A stretch of 64,000 nucleotides of DNA from IMCC45349 sp047219225 (GTDB lineage: Bacteria; Bacteroidota; Bacteroidia; Flavobacteriales; Flavobacteriaceae). Every line of letters begins with the position of its first letter. The stretch's first letter is position 1. The stretch spans positions 372,001 through 436,000 of the forward strand of contig NZ_CP178208.1 of NCBI RefSeq assembly GCF_047219225.1, read 5' to 3'. Shown piece by piece: positions 1 through 8,456 of this stretch. A program made the position numbers and the translations under genes. Below the pieces are notes generated by a model. It searched no databases and had not been told where the DNA came from. It was given only the letters and a program-made list of their open reading frames with translations.

Positions 1-607
1 TATAAAAACTAACTGCAGCTACGTGACGCCCTAAATCACCTTGCAAAAAGGCATTATAATACAATCCCCAAGGATTGTCTCCTGGAAGAGATTTTATCGT
101 TTCACTTACTTGCTTAAACACAGATTTCATAGTATAACTATGGTCTTGATTAATTTCAAAGTATCTAACAAACATAATTGGATGGTCAGAATTATTATCG
201 GTTAAAGAACTAGTATTCGATAATTTGTCATCTTTAGACCAATATTCAATAGTGTGCACCTTTTTTATATAAGGCATCACATTATCTCTCCAGTCATCAT
301 CATGTCCTCCATCACTTGGTCTTGTATCATTATGCTTAAACATCATTGGTCCCATTTCCCAAATAATTTTACCAGAATTTGGCCCAGAACTAATATTGTA
401 AACTGTTGCTTTGTAAGGGTCCTCACTATGATATTTCTCATTATGCTTACGCATATTATCTGCTAATATTTTTAGCTTCGTATTGTCTGGAGTAAGCATA
501 ATGCTTTCCCACATTTGGTAATCTTTATCTTCTTGAGCATTAAGAGTTACTGAAACTCCAAATACCATTACTAACATCAAAACTGATGCAAAAACTTTTT
601 TAAACAT
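1..607 (-). CDS. Exported protein of unknown function, C-terminus cut by window edge
   Basis: Reading the minus strand from an ATG at 605-607 gives an open frame that runs off the left edge (about 202 codons visible). It begins MFKKVFASVLMLVMVFGVS..LNAQ, a typical signal peptide with cleavage near residue 24, so the product should be exported. The mature part is hydrophilic and rich in D, H, K and W (motifs KIIWEMGPMMF and DGGHDDDWRDNVMPYI), with no domain I recognise. Codon use matches the neighbours. A plus-strand ORF inside it (254-466) is an antisense shadow. The function cannot be stated. Confidence 0.85.
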   Translation of the reverse strand, partial: MFKKVFASVLMLVMVFGVSVTLNAQEDKDYQMWESIMLTPDNTKLKILADNMRKHNEKYHSEDPYKATVYNISSGPNSGKIIWEMGPMMFKHNDTRPSDGGHDDDWRDNVMPYIKKVHTIEYWSKDDKLSNTSSLTDNNSDHPIMFVRYFEINQDHSYTMKSVFKQVSETIKSLPGDNPWGLYYNAFLQGDLGRHVAAVSFY

Positions 608-940
608 ATTTACTTGTTTTGGTTGATTAATTAATTATCCCGCACAACTATTGTGCAATTAAGTTGTAATAAATGTTTTAGGGAGCTTGTCGTATAATAA
701 ATGAATGTACTATGACATTCATTTAAGATGAGAGATCATCTTTGGAGTAAGGCTAAGATACAATTTTTAAAAATAACACACTCAAAATCAAATACATAAA
801 ATTAAAAAACACGTATTAACACGTATTAGCTTTCTTACTTATTCCCTTAAAATATTAGAATAAAAAAATAAATTTCAACCCCTGACATAATTTGTCATCA
901 ACACAACTACATTTGCATCATAATCAAAAAACAAACAATT
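608..940. other. Divergent intergenic region with regulatory motifs
   Basis: This 333-base gap separates two divergently transcribed genes. It contains a GCACAA-CTA-TTGTGC inverted repeat at 642-656 on the side of the exported protein. It also has a tandem pair of ACGTATT at 811-817 and 821-827, ten bases apart and followed by TTTCTTAC, and a TGACA-N5-TGTCA inverted repeat at 883-897. The -7 promoter element lies at 908-915. No open frame of interest is present. Confidence 0.5.
908..915 (+). promoter_or_regulatory. Bacteroidota -7 element TACATTTG upstream of the VOC gene
   Basis: TACATTTG matches the TAnnTTTG -7 consensus of Bacteroidota primary sigma factor promoters and lies 25 bases before the ATG at 941. 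No TTTG lies at the usual 19-base spacing. The TGACA/TGTCA inverted repeat occupies the region just upstream and could be an operator (inference). Confidence 0.5.
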
Positions 941-1312
941 ATGACAAATGCAATTAGCTGGTTTGAAATTCCAGTAACAGACTACCAACGCGCAAAGAAG
1001 TTTTACTCAAATGTCCTTGCAAGCGAAATTACAGATATGCCAATGGATGATGTAGAATATGGAATGTTACCATACGACATGCAAAACAATGGTGTTGGTG
1101 GTGGTTTAATTAAATCGGAATTTGCTAAACCAACTCAAGATGGTGTCACTGTTTACTTAAATGGTGGTGACGATTTAAGCGCACCTTTATCGAGAGTTGA
1201 AGACGCTGGCGGAAAAGTAATCATGCCTAAAACTGCTATTGGAGAGCATGGGTTTATGGCACAATTTATAGACACTGAAGGCAATAAAATTGCTTTACAT
1301 TCTATGAACTAG
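941..1312 (+). CDS. VOC (glyoxalase/bleomycin-resistance fold) family protein
   Basis: The 123-residue protein consists of one vicinal oxygen chelate domain. It starts with the family signature WFEIPVTDYQRAKKFYSNVL (residues 6-25) and ends with the typical strand FMAQFIDTEGNKIALHS. A glycine-rich NNGVGGGLI turn sits mid-domain. VOC proteins use paired beta-alpha-beta-beta-beta modules to bind a metal or small ligand; the substrate cannot be read from the sequence. A WYL-type regulator follows 55 bases downstream on the same strand, a common pairing in Bacteroidota, so the two may be co-expressed. Confidence 0.85.
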   Translation: MTNAISWFEIPVTDYQRAKKFYSNVLASEITDMPMDDVEYGMLPYDMQNNGVGGGLIKSEFAKPTQDGVTVYLNGGDDLSAPLSRVEDAGGKVIMPKTAIGEHGFMAQFIDTEGNKIALHSMN

Positions 1313-1326
1313 AAAACCAATGTTAA

Positions 1327-1357
1327 GTATAGTGAATCCGTAATGGGTTCACTATAT
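1327..1357 (+). terminator. Hairpin between the VOC and WYL genes
   Basis: ATAGTGAATCC pairs with GGGTTCACTAT around a short GTAAT loop (one G-U pair). No long T tract follows, so this may be a weak terminator, an mRNA processing hairpin or an operator for the downstream regulator. Confidence 0.4.
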
Positions 1358-1367
1358 TTATAGTCTT

Positions 1368-2057
1368 ATGTCACAACTAGCAAGACTTATATCCATACTC
1401 ACGCTTTTAAAATCTAAGCGTTTAATTACAGCTACTGAGCTCTCTCAAAAATACGAGGTTAGCATTCGTACTATATATAGAGATATTAGAAAGTTAGAAG
1501 ACGCTGGTGTTCCTGTTATTACTATTGAAGGTCGTGGTTATAGCATAATGGATGGTTATACTGTGGCTCCAGTGCAATTTACCGAAAAACAAGCCAATGC
1601 CTTAATTACTGCCGAACATATAATAAACCAATCTAAAGACCAATCTTTTGTTAACGATTTTAATGCAGCCTTAACCAAAATAAAATCGGTTTTTAGAACC
1701 TCTATTCAAGAAAAAAGTGAGTTACTTAGCGATAAAATTTATGTACTTAATAACAATCGTGAAACCATAGATAGTAATGCGCTTTCCGAAATACAATTAG
1801 CCATTACTAATTTTAATTTGGTAGAAATCAATTACCAAAAACTTAATCAAGAAAACGTTTCCTTTAGAACTATAGAACCTTGTGCTATGTATTCAAGCGA
1901 AAATAAATGGATACTCATTGCTTGGTGCCATTTAAGAAACGACTATCGTGCTTTTCGCATTGATAGAATTAGGCAATTTAAAATATTACAAGACACTTTT
2001 AAAGACAGACAGTTTAGCTTTAGAGAACACTTTAAAGCCTCTCCTTACAAACACTAA
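1368..2057 (+). CDS. WYL-domain transcriptional regulator (YafY-like)
   Basis: Residues 1-60 form a winged HTH of the HTH_11 type (LARLISILTLLKSKRLITATELSQKYEVSIRTIYRDIRKLEDAGVPV). Residues 140-215 form a WYL sensor domain (FRTIEPCAMYSSENKWILIAWCHLRNDYRAFRIDRI). At 229 residues it is shorter than the usual 300 or more because the C-terminal WCX extension is missing, as in many YafY-type members. WYL domains generally sense nucleic-acid or small-molecule ligands. The neighbouring VOC gene is a plausible target (inference). Confidence 0.9.
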   Translation: MSQLARLISILTLLKSKRLITATELSQKYEVSIRTIYRDIRKLEDAGVPVITIEGRGYSIMDGYTVAPVQFTEKQANALITAEHIINQSKDQSFVNDFNAALTKIKSVFRTSIQEKSELLSDKIYVLNNNRETIDSNALSEIQLAITNFNLVEINYQKLNQENVSFRTIEPCAMYSSENKWILIAWCHLRNDYRAFRIDRIRQFKILQDTFKDRQFSFREHFKASPYKH

Positions 2058-2104
2058 AAATACTTATTTATAAGTATTGATTTTAGTTAAGTAACAAAGT
2101 AGTT

Positions 2105-2584
2105 TTGCTAGATTATTTTTTTGTTAAACATCTAGCCCAAATCATACAAGTGTTCACTAAAAACCATTCAGCAGATAACAAGAGTTATCTTTCAATTTCT
2201 AGAAAAGAATTATTACAGCAACAGCTATCGTTGTTAACAATACCTATTACTATAACTGTATTGTATTTCTTATTTAAACTAACACCTTTAATTAATCCTA
2301 ATATTGGAATTGTTATTGGTATTTGGACAGGTACAATCTTAAAAGTTGTATTTCAAGAAAAAAACCATAACTATATTTATAATTACTCTTTAGATAATAC
2401 CAATATTAAACTGTATTTAACCAATATTTTTGGTAATACTAAAACAATAACTACACCTTTACAACAAGTAGAAAAACTAAAAGATCATAAGCCTATTATT
2501 TGGGTACACTCTAACGATTCGGCAAAAAAATATTCATTTTTAAAAAAGGATCTTGGTAATAAACTTGTAAGCGAATTACCTTAA
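2105..2584 (+). CDS. Small membrane protein, TTG start, unknown function
   Basis: This 159-codon frame has no internal methionine. The only usable start after the in-frame stop at 2084 is TTG 2105. Two hydrophobic stretches (LLTIPITITVLYFLFKLTPL and IGIVIGIWTGTILKVVF, about residues 42-85) form a membrane hairpin. The C-terminal half (YNYSLDNTNIKLYLTNIFGNTKTITTPLQQVEKLK) resembles the beta-rich, PH-like part of small membrane proteins, but I cannot assign a family. It ends 25 bases before the next gene, so the two are probably co-transcribed. Confidence 0.6.
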   Translation: MLDYFFVKHLAQIIQVFTKNHSADNKSYLSISRKELLQQQLSLLTIPITITVLYFLFKLTPLINPNIGIVIGIWTGTILKVVFQEKNHNYIYNYSLDNTNIKLYLTNIFGNTKTITTPLQQVEKLKDHKPIIWVHSNDSAKKYSFLKKDLGNKLVSELP

Positions 2585-2609
2585 ATTGCAACAACAAGAG
2601 AATATAAAA

Positions 2610-3335
2610 ATGACACTAAAAAAAATACTACTAGTAATTACAATCATTAGTACACTTAGCTGCAATTCAAATAAAAAGGAAAACACTGCTATTAAAACTT
2701 ATCCAGATATAACTATTGTAAGTGCAATGAAAAATGTTATGTGGAAAGGCGAATTAGCAGGAAATATTAACCTCGACACCATCACTAATAAAAAAGGGCT
2801 TTATGGTATTGGACCTAAAAGTTATTTAACTGGTGAATTGCTTATTGTTGATGGAAATAGCTACGTTTCAAAAGTTACATCAGACTCAACTATGACAGTT
2901 GAAAAAACATTTGATGTTACTGCACCTTTTTTTGTTTACACAAATGTAACCCAATGGGATGAAATAGAATTACCATCTAACATCAAAACCATTAAAGACA
3001 TTGAAACTCTGGTTGACCAAAAAACGACTGATAATAAAAGACCTTTTGCCTTCAAATTAACTGGAACTATTTCAAGCGCAGTTATCCATATTCAAAATCT
3101 ACCTGAAGGCACAAAAGTGTCGTCTCCAAAAGAAGCTCATCAAGGACAGATTAGCTATAAACTAGAAGAGCAACAAGCTACTATTGTTGGGTTTTTCTCA
3201 ACCGAACATAAAGGCGTTTTCACACATCATGACTCCAACATTCATTTACACTTAATTACAAAAGATGAAACTAAAATGGGTCATTTAGACGAGGTAGATA
3301 TAAAAAACATGAAATTGTATTTACCTAAAAAATAA
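2610..3335 (+). CDS. Lipoprotein of the acetolactate decarboxylase family
   Basis: I chose the ATG at 2610 over a TTG at 2586 because it gives a clean lipoprotein signal (MTLKKILLVITIISTLSC, lipobox TLSC). The mature protein follows the acetolactate decarboxylase plan: an N-terminal YGIGPKSYLTGELLIVDG segment, a PFAFKLTGTISSA segment, and a C-terminal ATIVGFFS...NIHLHLITKDETKMGHLDEV segment whose H-x-H and later His match the zinc ligands. Known enzymes convert acetolactate to acetoin in the cytoplasm; this one is membrane-anchored outside it. Where active-site Arg is expected (R-S-V-P in classical enzymes) I read Q-N-L-P, so catalysis is uncertain. Confidence 0.75.
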   Translation: MTLKKILLVITIISTLSCNSNKKENTAIKTYPDITIVSAMKNVMWKGELAGNINLDTITNKKGLYGIGPKSYLTGELLIVDGNSYVSKVTSDSTMTVEKTFDVTAPFFVYTNVTQWDEIELPSNIKTIKDIETLVDQKTTDNKRPFAFKLTGTISSAVIHIQNLPEGTKVSSPKEAHQGQISYKLEEQQATIVGFFSTEHKGVFTHHDSNIHLHLITKDETKMGHLDEVDIKNMKLYLPKK

Positions 3336-3382
3336 AACCAAGACTATAAAACACTGTTTTTCAACTTAATTCAATCATAACC

Positions 3383-3428
3383 ACGTAAAAACACGTATTG
3401 ATTTTCTGACACAAATAAGTTAACTTCG
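3383..3428 (+). promoter_or_regulatory. Tandem ACGTA promoter, copy 1
   Basis: ACGTA occurs at 3383-3387 and again at 3393-3397, one helical turn apart. The second copy continues as ATTGATTTTCTGAC, and exactly ten bases later comes TAACTTCG (3421-3428), a TAnnTTTG-like -7 element. The same arrangement recurs at 5032-5077 and, with a single ACGTA, at 35561-35596. The T9SS gene starts at 3454. Confidence 0.6.
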
Positions 3429-3453
3429 CTTTGCGTTTTCAAATACTACAAAC

Positions 3454-5019
3454 ATGAATAAGCTTGTTAAACTTACTTTGTTATTAACCCTTTTTTCTTT
3501 CAAAATATATGGACAAGCCTCTGCTGCCAACTCGTCAATTACTTATATAGATGATGGTTTAGCTGGACTGCTACAACAAGTACAAGTAACAATTTTAGAT
3601 GCTTCTAATATGCCTGTACAAGGCGAAACTGTTACCATTAGCGATAATAATAATGCTACATATAGTCCAGCAAACACATGCATTACAGATGCTAACGGAA
3701 ATTGTTCTGTTAACTTCACCATGACCATGGCTACAACAGCAGAAATTACTGCCACAATAAATGATGGAGCATTAAGTAATAGTCCACAAACAACTACCAT
3801 ATTTCCTACCCAAGAATTCGTTGCCAATTCTGTAGTTCAATATAGCTCTAATACTCCTGTGGTTGGCGAACCATTTATTATAACTGTTGCTGCTCATGAT
3901 GTGTTTGGAAATCCAAGAACTAATGAAAACGTTTCGTCAGATTTTATTATTACAGTCTCTGGAGATGGCAGCGCCACTCTCAATCCTACTTATATTGGCA
4001 ATGGCACTTACAGCTTCACATATAATCCAACTATCGTTGGAATTCACACTTTTGAACTTACTCAAGATGCTACTATTGGTCCAACCAGTACTTTTAATAT
4101 AGATGCAGGAAGCATAGATTTTAACCAATCAATCACTTTTAATAGCACCACAGTTGAAGCCAATGGTATTGATACTATAGAGTTTACGGTTAACTTAAAA
4201 GATGCTTTTGAAAATTTAATTAATGGAATACACAACCTAAACTTTTCTATTAGTGGTGATGCAATCCTATCAGCAAATTCTTGCACTACAGATAATTTTG
4301 GCGATTGTACTTCTAGCATAACAATAACTAATACGAAAGCTGAAACCGTTGTCCTTGAAGCTTCAGCAAATGGCAATTCAGATTTTATTAATTTAGTTTT
4401 TAATGGCTCAGAAATAGAAATTACAGGAAACTCACAACCAATTAATGATGGCGATACTACTGTAACTGCTTTAAACAATACAGATTTTGGATTAAACACT
4501 AGCAGTATAGAAAATGATTTTATAATAGAAAACACAGGAAACGACCTTTTACAAATAACCAATGCTAGTATTACAGCTGTGGACGATTTTGAATGGGAAC
4601 TTTTAGGATTTAACAGCTTGCCAGTTGTTGTAATTCCTGGTGAATCGTATGTGTTTACCATACGTCATAATAACTTTCTTTCAGCCGAAAACAATGCCTT
4701 AGTAACATTGTTGACCAACGATTATGAAGAATCTGAATTTACATTTGCCATTAGAGCTGGTGTAGATAACACTCTTGGTATCACAGACATTGATTTAGAA
4801 AACACCATTAGCATTGCTCCTAACCCAAGCAATTCTATTTTTAATATTTACACCCAAAACGTTATAGACAGCATTACCATTTTTGATGTTAATGGCAAGA
4901 CTTTAAAAACCATACACAACTCCAATACAATAGATTTATCCTTATTAACACGAGGTATATACTTTGCAAAAATTGAAGCTAACAACCAAGTAAACGTAAA
5001 GCGTCTTATTTTAAATTAA
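3454..5019 (+). CDS. T9SS-secreted surface protein with Ig-like domains
   Basis: A signal peptide (MNKLVKLTLLLTLFSFKIYGQ) is followed by three invasin/intimin-like Ig modules. Their features include VTILDASNMPVQGETVTIS..TDANGNCSVNFT (about 30-115), a second module at about 120-205 and a third at about 215-315, with paired cysteines in modules 1 and 3. Next comes a choice-of-anchor-D/HYDIN-like module (SQPINDGDTTVTALNNTDFG..FIIENTGNDLLQIT, about 325-430). The last ~75 residues (ISIAPNPSNSIFNIYT..DVNGKTLKTI..LLTRGIYFAKIEANNQVNVKRLILN) are a type A sorting domain for type IX secretion. It is likely a cell-surface adhesin or structural protein; the ligand is unknown. Confidence 0.88.
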   Translation: MNKLVKLTLLLTLFSFKIYGQASAANSSITYIDDGLAGLLQQVQVTILDASNMPVQGETVTISDNNNATYSPANTCITDANGNCSVNFTMTMATTAEITATINDGALSNSPQTTTIFPTQEFVANSVVQYSSNTPVVGEPFIITVAAHDVFGNPRTNENVSSDFIITVSGDGSATLNPTYIGNGTYSFTYNPTIVGIHTFELTQDATIGPTSTFNIDAGSIDFNQSITFNSTTVEANGIDTIEFTVNLKDAFENLINGIHNLNFSISGDAILSANSCTTDNFGDCTSSITITNTKAETVVLEASANGNSDFINLVFNGSEIEITGNSQPINDGDTTVTALNNTDFGLNTSSIENDFIIENTGNDLLQITNASITAVDDFEWELLGFNSLPVVVIPGESYVFTIRHNNFLSAENNALVTLLTNDYEESEFTFAIRAGVDNTLGITDIDLENTISIAPNPSNSIFNIYTQNVIDSITIFDVNGKTLKTIHNSNTIDLSLLTRGIYFAKIEANNQVNVKRLILN

Positions 5020-5031
5020 AGTGCTAAAATT

Positions 5032-5077
5032 ACGTAGAAATACGTATTGATTTTCTTACTAAAAACGAGTAAATTCG
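5032..5077 (+). promoter_or_regulatory. Tandem ACGTA promoter, copy 2
   Basis: ACGTA at 5032-5036 and 5042-5046 (spacing 10), then TTGATTTTCTTAC, ten bases, and TAAATTCG (5070-5077). It begins just after the stop codon of the T9SS gene and points at the DUF4238 gene at 5139, giving a leader of about 55 bases. Confidence 0.6.
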
Positions 5078-5138
5078 TTTATTTACTTTTTTAAAAATAA
5101 TCTTCAAGAATATTATATTATGAATCTTCATAACAAAA

Positions 5139-6230
5139 ATGAATACTGAAAGGAAAAATCAACATTACATCCCAAAATTTTATCTTAGAAATTTCTCTTA
5201 TAAAAAGAATTTAAAACAAATTGGAATATTTAATTTAAAAAGAGATTTCTTTTATCAAACTTCTAAATTAAAAACACAAGGCTCTAAAAAATTTTTCTAT
5301 GGATATGATGGCATAATTGAAGAAAGATTAGGAGAGATTGAAAATCTTCTTTCCAAAACTATAAAGAAAATAATAGAAGAATTAATTATTCCTAAAAAAA
5401 ACTCAAATCCACATATTGACTTATTACTTTTTGTTGCACTTACAGATTTAAGGAATCCAACTAGAATTGACAATATGAAAGGAATGATTTCTGGAATGAA
5501 GGATAAAATATTAGAGTTATACCCAAATACTCAAATTGAAAAATTAATCCCCACATTAACGCATGATGATTTTATTGAATTCTCTATAACAACAATACCA
5601 GAAATAACATTTAATATTATCGATTTAGACTTTAAATTATTAATAAATGAAACTGAAAGACCATTTATTAGCTCAGATAATCCTGTTGTTAGATACAATC
5701 AATTTTTAGAACAAAAAAGGTGGCCACATGGAAAATGTGGTTATGGAATTATTGGTTTACAAATTTTCATCCCTCTTAACTCTAAAATTGTACTTCATTT
5801 TTATGATTCATCTATATACAAAGTAGGGTTCAAAAGGCAAAAAACACATTCAATCAAAAACCTAAAATGTATTGATCAAATAAATACTTTACAATTTATT
5901 AATTGTATTGAAACAATATATTTTGATGAAAATGCAAATGAGAATTATATTAGAAACTTAAAGTCTTTATCTCTTAATTTTAAAAAGGCAAACAAACCTC
6001 AAGTCGATTTAAGCTACTTAGTTGATAAAGACAATAATGATAAAGAGATAATTAATTTAGATCAAAAAAACCTAATTATTAGCGGAACCACAGATTGTGA
6101 AACTAATTTAAAAATAGAGGGAATAAAAATCCATTCTAGAGGAAAAGCTTATAAAATGACAAACAAAGTGACCCAATTAAGAAAGCATTCAAACCACTTA
6201 ATTAATACAACAAGAAACAATAGTTATTAA
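5139..6230 (+). CDS. DUF4238 domain protein
   Basis: The 363-residue protein opens with RKNQHYIPKFYLRNFS, the signature of DUF4238 (NQHYVPxFYLRxF). The central region keeps the second conserved block of the family (RPFISSDNPVVRYN, about residues 178-191, with GYGIIGLQIFIPLNSKIVLHFYD after it). There is no signal peptide or membrane segment, so it is probably cytoplasmic. The biochemical role of the family is not established to my knowledge; its patchy occurrence suggests an accessory function. It stands alone, with no partner on the same strand within 240 bases. Confidence 0.8.
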   Translation: MNTERKNQHYIPKFYLRNFSYKKNLKQIGIFNLKRDFFYQTSKLKTQGSKKFFYGYDGIIEERLGEIENLLSKTIKKIIEELIIPKKNSNPHIDLLLFVALTDLRNPTRIDNMKGMISGMKDKILELYPNTQIEKLIPTLTHDDFIEFSITTIPEITFNIIDLDFKLLINETERPFISSDNPVVRYNQFLEQKRWPHGKCGYGIIGLQIFIPLNSKIVLHFYDSSIYKVGFKRQKTHSIKNLKCIDQINTLQFINCIETIYFDENANENYIRNLKSLSLNFKKANKPQVDLSYLVDKDNNDKEIINLDQKNLIISGTTDCETNLKIEGIKIHSRGKAYKMTNKVTQLRKHSNHLINTTRNNSY

Positions 6231-6469
6231 TTTTCATATTTTATTACAACTAATATTCTTTATCGGAATTTAAAGTCTTTGAAATAAACGTATAGTTAAT
6301 TGAGAAATGATACTCATGCACAATTCCAAAAGAAATCAAATATAAAACCATTAAACGAACCAAAAAACCAACTACATTTCAGCTTAAAAAACCATTCATT
6401 ACAATTTTAGTAAGTGTATGTTATTAGGTTTCATTTCAATATCCTATTTTTACAAAAAACTTAATCAAT

Positions 6470-7351
6470 ATGACCTTATTACTTATGGCTGCTGGTAGTG
6501 GTAGTCGTTACGGAAAACTAAAACAATTTGATGACCTTGGTCCTGCAGGCGAATTTTTAATGGAGTTTAGCATTCATGATGCTATCGAGCAAGGTTTTAA
6601 CCATATTGTAGTCATTACCAAAGCCGCAAATCAATCCTTTTTACAAGAACACTTATCACAACGCTTACCAGACAATGTTAAGCTTGATGTATTAGTACAA
6701 GATATTAACGATTTACCTAAAGGTGTAACGCTTGACACACAAAGAGAAAAACCTTGGGGAACTGCACATGCAGTTTGGACTGCTCGTGATGTTATTAAAA
6801 ATGACTTTGTTATTATTAATGCAGACGATTATTATGGACAAAAAGCTTTTGAAGGTGCAGCTAAATTTGTGAAAAATGCTACCGAAAACACTTATGCCAT
6901 TGTTGGTTATAGCTTAAAAGATACCTTATCTGACCATGGATCGGTTTCTAGAGGTGTATGTAAAGCTAATGGTGAACAATTAACATCTATTGTAGAGCAT
7001 ACTAAAATTGTTAGAAAAGACGATATTATTGTTGATGAAGATTCTGGTGCACAATTAGCTCCTGATACTATTGTATCTATGAATTTCTGGATTTGTAATA
7101 CATCTATCTTTGACTATATAGAAACTTATTTCAAAAACTTTTTAGAAGAACCAAGTAACTTAGAAAAAAGCGAAATTTATTTACCATTTGTAGCGCAAGA
7201 AATGATGAGCAATGGTTTAATAGATATTAATGTAATAGACTCTAAAAGCAACTGGTTTGGTGTTACTTATTATGCCGATAAAGAAGAAGCAGTAAGTACC
7301 TTAGCAGACTTAACTAATAAAGGTAGCTATCCAACACCACTTTGGAACTAA
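6470..7351 (+). CDS. Sugar nucleotidyltransferase (NTP_transferase family)
   Basis: The N-terminus LLLMAAGSGSRYGKLKQFDDLG carries the G-x-G-x-R..K nucleotide-binding signature of sugar-1-phosphate nucleotidyltransferases. A metal-binding INADDYYG follows at about residues 115-122. The protein has 293 residues and no membrane segment. It directly abuts the next gene (ORF end 7351, next start 7352), a kinase of the aminoglycoside-phosphotransferase fold. That pairing recalls AmgK/MurU or NahK modules, in which a sugar is phosphorylated at C1 and then activated to an NDP-sugar. The actual sugar and nucleotide are not determined. Confidence 0.82.
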   Translation: MTLLLMAAGSGSRYGKLKQFDDLGPAGEFLMEFSIHDAIEQGFNHIVVITKAANQSFLQEHLSQRLPDNVKLDVLVQDINDLPKGVTLDTQREKPWGTAHAVWTARDVIKNDFVIINADDYYGQKAFEGAAKFVKNATENTYAIVGYSLKDTLSDHGSVSRGVCKANGEQLTSIVEHTKIVRKDDIIVDEDSGAQLAPDTIVSMNFWICNTSIFDYIETYFKNFLEEPSNLEKSEIYLPFVAQEMMSNGLIDINVIDSKSNWFGVTYYADKEEAVSTLADLTNKGSYPTPLWN

Positions 7352-8404
7352 GTGATGGATAAGCCGCTTTTAAAAAACATACTACAACAATTTAAAGTAG
7401 ATACTACAAACGTATCATTTACTACCATTAACCAAGGGTACATAAATGATACGTTTTTGGTTAGTATAAATAATACACCTACTTATATTTTACAGCGTAT
7501 TAATGTAAATGTGTTTAAAGATGCCAAAGGGCTGCATAACAATATTGAACTGACTTTAAAGCAACTTAAACACGAAAAATACCATAGTATTGCATTAATT
7601 AAAACCAATGATGACAAACCGTTTTACAGTTTAGAAAACGATATTTGGCGTATACTAACTTATGTTGAAGACAGCGTAGCCTATAATCATACATCTAATA
7701 ACACCATTGCGTTTGAAGCTGGACGTATTATAGGTTGTTTTCATAGTTTATTGCAACATGAAAACACCAACGATTATCCAGATACGTTGCCTTTGCTTAA
7801 CTATTTACCTTTTAGAATTACTGAATTTAACGAGGCGCTTAGTAATACAAGTAACGAACGTAAAACCATTGCTAAAACCGAAGTTGATTTTGCTTTAGAA
7901 AACCTAACACAATTTGATGCGTTTTATAAAGCAGACTTACCTTTAAGAGTATGTCATAACGATACAAAACTAAATAACATTTTATTCCATAAAGACAATT
8001 CTGGATTGTGTTTAATTGATTTGGATACGATTATGAAAGGCTATTTTCATTACGATTTTGGTGATGCTGTACGTACTGCTGTAAGTCAATCTAATGAAGA
8101 TGAAAAAGACCTTAGCAAAATTAAATTTAATCTTGATTTATTTAAGAGTTTTATAGAAGGCTTAAATAACAACGATGCCTTTTTAACTGCTCAAGAAATA
8201 AGCTATTTACCTATTGCTTGTGCACTCATGCCTTTTATGCATGGTTTAAGAGCACTAACCGATTATTTAAATGGCAATATATACTATAAAGTAGCCTACG
8301 AAAATCAAAACTTAGATAGATGTAGAAGCTTGTTTAGATTCTCACAACTAGCTTTAGAAAACAAAGAAGCTATTACAAGTATTATTAATAACGAACTTGC
8401 ATAA
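7352..8404 (+). CDS. Aminoglycoside-phosphotransferase-fold kinase, probably a sugar 1-kinase
   Basis: The Brenner motif HNDTKLNNILF (about residues 203-213) supplies the catalytic Asp and metal-binding Asn, and LIDLDTIMKGYFHYDFGDAVR supplies the second metal site. At 350 residues, with N-terminal TTINQGYINDTFLV, it resembles N-acetylhexosamine 1-kinases (NahK) and AmgK-type kinases more than antibiotic kinases. It immediately follows a nucleotidyltransferase, supporting a salvage route sugar to sugar-1-P to NDP-sugar (inference). A hairpin terminator directly follows the stop codon. Confidence 0.8.
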   Translation: MMDKPLLKNILQQFKVDTTNVSFTTINQGYINDTFLVSINNTPTYILQRINVNVFKDAKGLHNNIELTLKQLKHEKYHSIALIKTNDDKPFYSLENDIWRILTYVEDSVAYNHTSNNTIAFEAGRIIGCFHSLLQHENTNDYPDTLPLLNYLPFRITEFNEALSNTSNERKTIAKTEVDFALENLTQFDAFYKADLPLRVCHNDTKLNNILFHKDNSGLCLIDLDTIMKGYFHYDFGDAVRTAVSQSNEDEKDLSKIKFNLDLFKSFIEGLNNNDAFLTAQEISYLPIACALMPFMHGLRALTDYLNGNIYYKVAYENQNLDRCRSLFRFSQLALENKEAITSIINNELA

Positions 8405-8438
8405 AAAAAGCACAACCTGATTAGAGTTGTGCTTTTTT
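8404..8438. terminator. Bidirectional terminator between convergent genes
   Basis: AAAAAAGCACAAC pairs perfectly with GTTGTGCTTTTTT around a nine-base loop. A/T tracts on both sides let it serve the kinase gene (+) and the rhodanese gene (-). Confidence 0.9.
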
Positions 8439-8456
8439 ATTAAACCTTTATAGTGA

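Noticed and set aside
254..466. Plus-strand 70-codon ORF at the left edge
   Set aside because: It is antisense to the exported protein gene that is well supported by its signal peptide and codon use.
811..853. Fourth copy of the ACGTA promoter
   Set aside because: The tandem ACGTATT and TTTCTTAC are present, but the -7 position reads AAAATATT; it may be inactive, so it is not counted with the three full copies.
4062..4661. Minus-strand 199-codon ORF inside the T9SS gene
   Set aside because: Antisense shadow of a strongly supported gene; its product is Ser/Val-rich with no domain, which is typical of reversed coding DNA.
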